The notes under the pieces: generated by a model | What the model saw: the letters and a program-made list of their open reading frames with translations, nothing else | What the model was told of the DNA's origin: nothing | Database searches by the model: none | Program-made: the position numbers and the translations under genes | Shown: piece by piece, positions 20,672 to 25,096 of the stretch | Layout: each line of letters starts with the position of its first letter | Position numbering within the stretch: position 1 is the first letter of the stretch | NCBI GenBank assembly: GCA_035369485.1 | Contig: DAOSMC010000006.1 | Location: forward strand, 1 to 25,096 | Reading direction: 5' to 3' | From: JAQVHD01 sp035369485 | GTDB taxonomy: Bacteria; Patescibacteriota; Minisyncoccia; UBA6257; JAAZHW01 | DNA: 25,096 bases

Positions 20672-22003
20672 ATGAGTACGCCAGAAGTTAAAAAAACACT
20701 CTCAGTCGAAAGCAAAGAAGCGAGTGCTTCATCATCCAAAACAGGAACGACACCTGTGTTTCGCATTGATGAAATTCTAACGAAGGCCGGTCGCAGTTTA
20801 TTTGATAAAATTTCTGATAGTGGCAAAGCTGTTGTTCATGGTCTTTACGAGGGAGCTTATAAATCACCGGGCATCAATCGATTGGTTGGAAAAATGGAAA
20901 TTGCTTATAATCAATTTCGCGGTGATAAATATGAAAAGAAAGCGGCTAAATTTAAAAATAAATTAGATGGAGTTGATATTAAAATAAATGCTTTTCAACA
21001 AGCCAAAGAGAACCTTGCCGGTGTGATAAAAGATTTAAAGCAGCAAAATATTCCAGCTGCCACGGCATTAGAATTAAAAATCAAAGATATTGAAAAGCAA
21101 ATTAATAAATTAGCTGATAAGCGCGACAGAATTCAAACTAAATTTGAAGAGAAAGAAAGCAGAAGAAATTTACGAATTAATAAGAGAGATCAAATCGCAA
21201 ATAGATTAATAGAATATTATGAAAACAAACTCGAACCGTTTGAGAAAAAATTAGAGGAATTAAGAAAAGAGCAAGACCATATTGATTTATTGATGATGGC
21301 GACTGAGGTGAAGCACAAGAATCGTGAAGTTGCACTGGACAAACTTCAAAAGAAGCTTGATTTTACTATTGAAAATTATAAGCGACTTGGGATGTCAGAA
21401 AGAAAGATTCGTAAGGATGAAGCGGTAAAAGCTTTTAATGAACAAATTGCTAATGCACGCAAAGAAATGCAATTAGAAAATAAAAAGCTACAATTAGCCA
21501 AGGATAAATTGGATACTAAAATTGCTAAGGTTGATGCTAAAGCCAATCCTTATCGCGATAGACGAGAAGAATTTGTGAGAGTCACAAAGGTTCGTCCAAT
21601 AGAATTTAACGTTCCAGGACGAGAAAAAGGGCAACCACATGAGGGGAAGGAAGAAATTAAAACTCATGAGCGTAAAGAATCAGAGGTAAAAAAGACAGAG
21701 TCCGCGTCTAAAGTCGAAGGAAAAATTGAGACAGCATTTGAAGAGGAAGAAGAAAAAGAAAAATTTCCAGTAGCAGCGTATCTTGCCACCCTCAATGATT
21801 ATTTACTAAAAAATTATGACAAAACGTACGTTATTAATAAAAAAGATTATTATGCCCAAACGCAATTATCACGATACGATAAGATGGAAGTAGCTGATTT
21901 TAGAAGAATTTTATTGCAATATGCTAAATTTAAAAGAATGCCAACCCAAAAAGTAGACATTTACGAAAAAGCCATAAATAATCTTTTCGAAAAAAATAAA
22001 TAG
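20672..22003 (+). CDS. Unknown charged coiled-coil protein
   Basis: I do not recognise this 443-residue protein. It has a Ser/Lys-rich N-terminal tail (1-28), a segment RIDEILTKAGRSLFDKISDS to YNQFRGDKY (31-87) with a Gly-Leu-Tyr hydrophobic patch, and a long Lys/Glu-rich coiled coil (about 85-290). A disordered charged linker (305-365) contains a run of glutamates, and a compact C-terminal part (366-443: FPVAAYLATLNDYLLKNYDK onward) may fold separately. There is no signal peptide, membrane helix or cysteine. A strong extended -10 promoter lies upstream, and the acidic gene follows after 24 bases. The shape suggests a cytoplasmic structural or scaffold protein, but no function can be given. 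Confidence 0.85.
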   Translation: MSTPEVKKTLSVESKEASASSSKTGTTPVFRIDEILTKAGRSLFDKISDSGKAVVHGLYEGAYKSPGINRLVGKMEIAYNQFRGDKYEKKAAKFKNKLDGVDIKINAFQQAKENLAGVIKDLKQQNIPAATALELKIKDIEKQINKLADKRDRIQTKFEEKESRRNLRINKRDQIANRLIEYYENKLEPFEKKLEELRKEQDHIDLLMMATEVKHKNREVALDKLQKKLDFTIENYKRLGMSERKIRKDEAVKAFNEQIANARKEMQLENKKLQLAKDKLDTKIAKVDAKANPYRDRREEFVRVTKVRPIEFNVPGREKGQPHEGKEEIKTHERKESEVKKTESASKVEGKIETAFEEEEEKEKFPVAAYLATLNDYLLKNYDKTYVINKKDYYAQTQLSRYDKMEVADFRRILLQYAKFKRMPTQKVDIYEKAINNLFEKNK

Positions 22004-22027
22004 TCGGTGGTAATTAAATAAAAAAAT

Positions 22028-22336
22028 ATGACCAATAATCAAAATCAAGACGATAAAGAAAAAAAAGAATTAGAGGAGGACTTAAAAGATCTTTTAAATC
22101 AAGCCAAAGAAATTAACGATGATATTAAAAAAGATCATGAAGGTTTAGATGAAGAATTAAAGCAAATTGATAAGCGGAGTGATCAGTTGGTTGGGGAAAT
22201 GAATGGTTTGCTTGAGGATTTAGATAAAGCCGAAGAAAAAACCGAAGAAGAATTAGACCAGCTTATTTTAGAAGAAGCTGAAGATTTAGCTGTAACAGAC
22301 AAAGAGATAGAGGAAATTTTAAATGAGGAAGAGTAG
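22028..22336 (+). CDS. Small acidic helical protein
   Basis: I do not recognise this 102-residue protein. It is strongly acidic (more than a third Asp plus Glu), without cysteine, Trp or membrane segment. Heptad-like helices span most of its length: KKELEEDLKDLLNQAKEIND (12-31), GLDEELKQIDKRSDQLVGEM and AEEKTEEELDQLILEEAEDL. It follows the larger Lys-rich coiled-coil gene by 24 bases and ends just before a strong terminator, so the two form a unit. The opposite charge and shared coiled-coil nature would allow the products to bind each other; this is inference only. Confidence 0.8.
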   Translation: MTNNQNQDDKEKKELEEDLKDLLNQAKEINDDIKKDHEGLDEELKQIDKRSDQLVGEMNGLLEDLDKAEEKTEEELDQLILEEAEDLAVTDKEIEEILNEEE

Positions 22337-22347
22337 CAACTAATTAG

Positions 22348-22386
22348 GAGGAGCTCCGCCGGTTCTGGCGGGGCTCCTCTTTTGTT
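22348..22386 (+). terminator. Intrinsic terminator
   Basis: A 13-bp GC-rich stem (22348-22360 with 22367-22379, one G-T pair) with the loop GGTTCT is followed by TTTTGTTTTT. It closes the coiled-coil gene pair. Confidence 0.93.
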
Positions 22387-22402
22387 TTTCTAATTTTCTA
22401 TT

Positions 22403-22408
22403 TATAAT
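22403..22408 (+). promoter_or_regulatory. Candidate -10 box of rmuC
   Basis: TATAAT ends seven bases before the rmuC ATG at 22416, predicting a leaderless message. The -35 position falls in the T-tract of the preceding terminator and does not match consensus. Confidence 0.45.
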
Positions 22409-22415
22409 AGGAATA

Positions 22416-23486
22416 ATGACAACTGTATTAATTATTATTCTTATTGTTTTAGTTATTGCGCTAATAATCATCGGTGCTTCTTTAATTTCACTACGAAAGC
22501 GTTTAACTCAACAACAGATTAGCGAATCTTCTCTTTTAATGCTTCAAAATCAAATCAATCAAATAAATAATACGTTAGATGCTAAATTGTCAGAATCAAG
22601 TCAAACCATTAGAGAACAATTTAATGAAAGTCAGAAAACTATTAAAGAAATCACCCAAGAATTAACAAAAGTGGGCGAAGGGCAAAAACAAGTTTTTGAT
22701 TTAGCCAAACAATTGGATCAACTTCAAGATATTTTAAAAAATCCTAAACAGCGTGGTGTTTTGGGAGAATATTATTTGGAAGTAACGCTAAAAAATTTTT
22801 TACCAGTCGGCTCCTATCAAATGCAGTATGAATTGGGAAAAGATGAAAATGGTCAGAAATTAATTGTTGATGCAGTGATTTTTATTAAGGACAAAATTAT
22901 TCCTATTGACTCCAAATTTTCTTTGGAAAATTATAATCGTCTAATTGCCGAAAAAGACCCCATTCGTCATAAAGAATTAGAAAAGGCTGTTTATAATGAT
23001 CTTAAAATTCGCATTAACGAAACATCCAAATACATTCAACCAAAAAAAGGAACAATGGATTTTGCTTTTATGTTTATTCCATCCGAAGCTTTATATTACG
23101 ATTTATTAATTAATAAGGTAGGTAGTTTAGAATCTAATACCCGTGATCTGATTGAATACGCCGTTAGAGAAAAAAGAGTTCTCATTGTTTCGGCCACAAC
23201 ATTTGCAGCTTATCTTCAAACCGTGCTTCAAGGATTGAGGGCATTTCAAATTGAGGAATCAGCCAAAGAAATTATTAAAAAAGTTTCTGAATTAGCTAAA
23301 CATTTAGCCAATTATGAATTGTTTATTCAGAAACTAGGTAATAATTTAGCAACAACAGTGAATGCTTATAATACTGCTCAAAAGGAATTAGGAAAAATCG
23401 ATAAAGACATTTTAAAGATTTCTGGCAGTGGTTTCATTAAAGAGGAAGCGCCAGTCATTACTCCGCCAGAAATCGAAGAAAAATAA
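22416..23486 (+). CDS. rmuC: DNA recombination protein RmuC
   Basis: RmuC is a nuclease-fold protein thought to limit inversions between short inverted repeats. The 356-residue protein has one N-terminal membrane helix (about 3-25), a coiled coil (30-100), and the RmuC domain (about 105-320). Family marks are KQRGVLGEYYLEVTLKNFLP (111-130), DAVIFIKDKIIPIDSKFSLENY (152-173, with the conserved Asp and Lys of the PD-(D/E)XK-like core), FAFMFIPSEALYYDLL (216-231) and LIVSATTFAAYLQTVLQGLR (256-275). It is shorter than the 475-residue Escherichia coli protein but complete. aspS starts three bases downstream, so they share a transcript. A role against inverted-repeat recombination is notable beside the palindromes of this genome, although no link is shown. 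Confidence 0.95.
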   Translation: MTTVLIIILIVLVIALIIIGASLISLRKRLTQQQISESSLLMLQNQINQINNTLDAKLSESSQTIREQFNESQKTIKEITQELTKVGEGQKQVFDLAKQLDQLQDILKNPKQRGVLGEYYLEVTLKNFLPVGSYQMQYELGKDENGQKLIVDAVIFIKDKIIPIDSKFSLENYNRLIAEKDPIRHKELEKAVYNDLKIRINETSKYIQPKKGTMDFAFMFIPSEALYYDLLINKVGSLESNTRDLIEYAVREKRVLIVSATTFAAYLQTVLQGLRAFQIEESAKEIIKKVSELAKHLANYELFIQKLGNNLATTVNAYNTAQKELGKIDKDILKISGSGFIKEEAPVITPPEIEEK

Positions 23487-23489
23487 ATT

Positions 23490-24908
23490 ATGGAAAGAAT
23501 TTTTATTAATCAGTTAAAAAATTATCTCGGGCAAGAAGTTTTGCTTAAAGGGTGGGTGGATACTCGCCGCGACCACGGCAAGTTAGTTTTTATTGATTTG
23601 CGAGATAAAACAGGAGTAGTTCAAGTAGTGTTTATTCCTCATTCTTCTGTTTATGAGCAGGCAAAGGAATTAAGAGGTGAATGGGTTGTTGCTGTGCAAG
23701 GTAAGGTAAATAAAAGGCCAGAGGGTATGGAGAATCCTAAAATAGAGACCGGTAATTTAGAAATTGAAGCCACAGATTTAACTATTTTGAATCAAAGCCA
23801 AACATTGCCCATCAGTATTGACACCGAAGGCTATGAAATTGGCGAAGAACATCGGCTAAAATATCGTTATTTGGATTTACGGCGTCTACGTTTGCAAAAA
23901 AATCTGCGTAAGCGCCACGAAGTAATTTTATTTATGCGTAATTTTTTAACCAACAAAGGATTCGTTGAAATTGAAACACCTATCTTAACCAAATCAACGC
24001 CGGAGGGAGCACGCGATTATGTAGTGCCATCGCGTTTGTATCATGGTAAATTTTATGCCTTACCCCAATCGCCACAGCAATATAAACAACTTTTAATGGT
24101 GGCAGGCTTTGAGCGATATTTTCAAATTGCGCGTTGTTTTCGTGATGAAGATACGCGGGGTGATCGTCAGCCAGAATTTACTCAACTGGATCTTGAAATG
24201 AGTTTTCCAACCGAAGAAGAAGTTTTGAATTTAATAGAAGATCTTTACACTAAAATTGTTGAAACATTATTTCCAGAAAAAACTATTACTTTTAAGCCAT
24301 TTGTGCGTTTAAACTATCAAGAAGTAATAGAAAAATATCATAATGATAAGCCGGATTTAAGAAAAGATAAAAATAATCCAAACGAACTAGCATTTGCTTT
24401 TGTAGTAAATTTTCCAATGTTTGAATGGAAAGAAACGGAAAAGAGATGGGATGCGGTTCATCATCCTTTTACTAAAGCGCAAAATCCTCAAAATTTGTCT
24501 GAGGAAGAATTTATAAAATATTTAGAAAATAACCCGGACAAAGTTTTGGCTCATCAATACGATTTAGTATGCAATGGTTATGAATTAGGCGGTGGGTCAA
24601 TTCGAGAGCACAACCCGCGCATTCTCCAAAAAGTTTTTGAAATTATGGGAAATAAACCTGAGGAAATAAGGGAAAAATTTGGTCATATCCTAGAAGCATT
24701 TGAATATGGCGTGCCACCTCATGGAGGCATTGCTACAGGAATTGATCGTTTAATGATGATCTTAATGAATGAGCCAAGCATTCGTGAAACAATTGCTTTT
24801 CCGAAAACAGGTGATGGACGTGATTTAATGATGAATGCACCATCAGAAATTGATAAAACTCAATTAAAAGAGTTGGGGATAGAGATAAAAAATAAAGGGC
24901 AAAATTAG
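23490..24908 (+). CDS. aspS: Aspartyl-tRNA synthetase lacking the GAD insertion
   Basis: This class II synthetase charges tRNA-Asp. The 472-residue protein has an N-terminal OB-fold anticodon-binding domain (1-about 105: VLLKGWVDTRRDHGKLVFIDLRD), and motif 1 around FVEIETPILTKSTPEGARDYVVP (158-180, key Pro164 and Thr170). Motif 2 is RYFQIARCFRDEDTRGDRQPEFTQLDLEMSF (209-239, key Arg215 and Glu229), and motif 3 is GGIATGIDRLMMIL (412-425). Between NDKPDLR (285-291) and AFAFVVNFPMFEW (301-313) there are only about ten residues, where bacterial AspRS (about 590 residues) carries a GAD domain of roughly 120. The QSPQQYKQ and GGSIREHN motifs are bacterial in type, so this looks like a bacterial enzyme that lost GAD. 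It follows rmuC by three bases. Confidence 0.96.
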   Translation: MERIFINQLKNYLGQEVLLKGWVDTRRDHGKLVFIDLRDKTGVVQVVFIPHSSVYEQAKELRGEWVVAVQGKVNKRPEGMENPKIETGNLEIEATDLTILNQSQTLPISIDTEGYEIGEEHRLKYRYLDLRRLRLQKNLRKRHEVILFMRNFLTNKGFVEIETPILTKSTPEGARDYVVPSRLYHGKFYALPQSPQQYKQLLMVAGFERYFQIARCFRDEDTRGDRQPEFTQLDLEMSFPTEEEVLNLIEDLYTKIVETLFPEKTITFKPFVRLNYQEVIEKYHNDKPDLRKDKNNPNELAFAFVVNFPMFEWKETEKRWDAVHHPFTKAQNPQNLSEEEFIKYLENNPDKVLAHQYDLVCNGYELGGGSIREHNPRILQKVFEIMGNKPEEIREKFGHILEAFEYGVPPHGGIATGIDRLMMILMNEPSIRETIAFPKTGDGRDLMMNAPSEIDKTQLKELGIEIKNKGQN

Positions 24909-24927
24909 TAAAAAAGAAGATGAAATG

Positions 24928-24962
24928 GACGGCGGAAAATTTCAAAGAAATTTTCCGCCGTC
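24928..24962. repeat. Intergenic GGCGG-type hairpin, 16-bp perfect stem
   Basis: Arms 24928-24943 and 24947-24962 are exact reverse complements with an AAA loop. TTGTTATTTT follows, so it may also terminate the rmuC-aspS transcript. It matches the plan of the hairpins at 2735 and 13613. Confidence 0.8.
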
Positions 24963-24970
24963 TTGTTATT

Positions 24971-25010
24971 TTAGCTCATGAATTAATTCATGAGCTAATT
25001 CATGAGCTAA
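24971..25010. repeat. Palindrome of the AGCTCATGAATTAATTC family, second copy
   Basis: A perfect 28-bp palindrome (24971-24998) is followed by a direct repeat of AATTCATGAGCTAA (24985-24998 and 24997-25010). Bases 24972-25009 match 2820-2857 at 36 of 38 positions. The two changes turn an internal AT into GC. Confidence 0.85.
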
Positions 25011-25020
25011 TAAATAGTCT

Positions 25021-25057
25021 GGCGGTGGAAAATTCTAAAAAAAATTTTTCCGCCGCC
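25021..25057. repeat. Intergenic GGCGG-type hairpin, imperfect
   Basis: GGCGGTGGAAAA (25021-25032) pairs with TTTTCCGCCGCC (25046-25057) with one G-T wobble, and the top is A/T-rich and looser. It is the fourth member of the hairpin family. TCACTTTTTT follows soon after, so it could act as a terminator. Confidence 0.7.
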
Positions 25058-25084
25058 CCCTCACTTTTTTCGTATGCATTTTTA

Positions 25085-25096
25085 CTGTCATTCTGA
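25085..25096 (+). repeat. Start of another GTCATTCTGA repeat, cut by window end
   Basis: The last bases read TGTCATTCTGA, the same word that opens the units in the patch at 5531-5830. The window ends here, so its extent is unknown. Confidence 0.5.

Overview
The window is AT-rich, gene-dense chromosomal DNA that looks like a member of the Candidate Phyla Radiation (Patescibacteria, probably Parcubacteria-like). This is an inference, because no 16S gene is present. It rests on unusually short versions of universal proteins (DnaX 367 aa, HrcA 243 aa, AspRS 472 aa without its insertion domain), few Shine-Dalgarno sequences, three tRNAs with no encoded CCA, a class III ribonucleotide reductase, a compact site-2 protease, coiled-coil proteins of unknown family, and intergenic hairpin and GTCATTCTGAG-type repeats. 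TGA occurs only as the stop of one gene remnant, so nothing suggests a recoded TGA.

Layout. 1-1300: the end of a cysteine-rich protein, a perfect 38-bp palindrome, a RimJ/RimL-type acetyltransferase, tRNA-Gln with a duplicated 3' end, and a GC-rich repeat patch. 1305-2664 (minus): dnaX and a small unknown gene. 2910-4854: a membrane-anchored glycoside-hydrolase-like protein (DUF4015 type) followed by rsmI. 4904-5482: two small unknown genes, each with a terminator. 5507-5870: a repeat-rich intergenic patch. 5964-6413: a nucleoside 2-deoxyribosyltransferase-like gene with strong expression signals. Then tRNA-Ala (minus), argS (plus), a secreted Thr/Pro-tailed protein (minus), tRNA-Pro (minus) and rpmB (minus). 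9992-10612: M50 protease. 10749-13586: nrdD and nrdG. 13703-20175: a heat-shock operon under a perfect CIRCE operator, in the order hrcA, grpE, dnaK, unknown membrane protein, dnaJ, Ddl-like ATP-grasp ligase. 20171-20509: a C-terminal fragment of a TlyA/FtsJ methyltransferase. 20552-22386: a promoter, two charged coiled-coil genes and a terminator. 22416-24908: rmuC and aspS, then a cluster of palindromes to the window end.

How the parts fit. Most genes are housekeeping: translation (argS, aspS, rsmI, rpmB, tRNAs), replication (dnaX), dNTP supply (nrdDG, perhaps the deoxyribosyltransferase-like protein), chaperones, and cell envelope. The heat-shock operon is the best-supported regulatory unit. 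Its CIRCE spacer holds the -35 hexamer of a TTGACA-17-TATAAT promoter, which places the hrcA start at 13754.

I see no defence system, phage or CRISPR. The least explained items are the membrane protein between dnaK and dnaJ, the coiled-coil gene pair, the small gene behind dnaX, the intergenic palindrome families, and several -10 boxes lying 7-13 nt before start codons, which suggest leaderless mRNAs.
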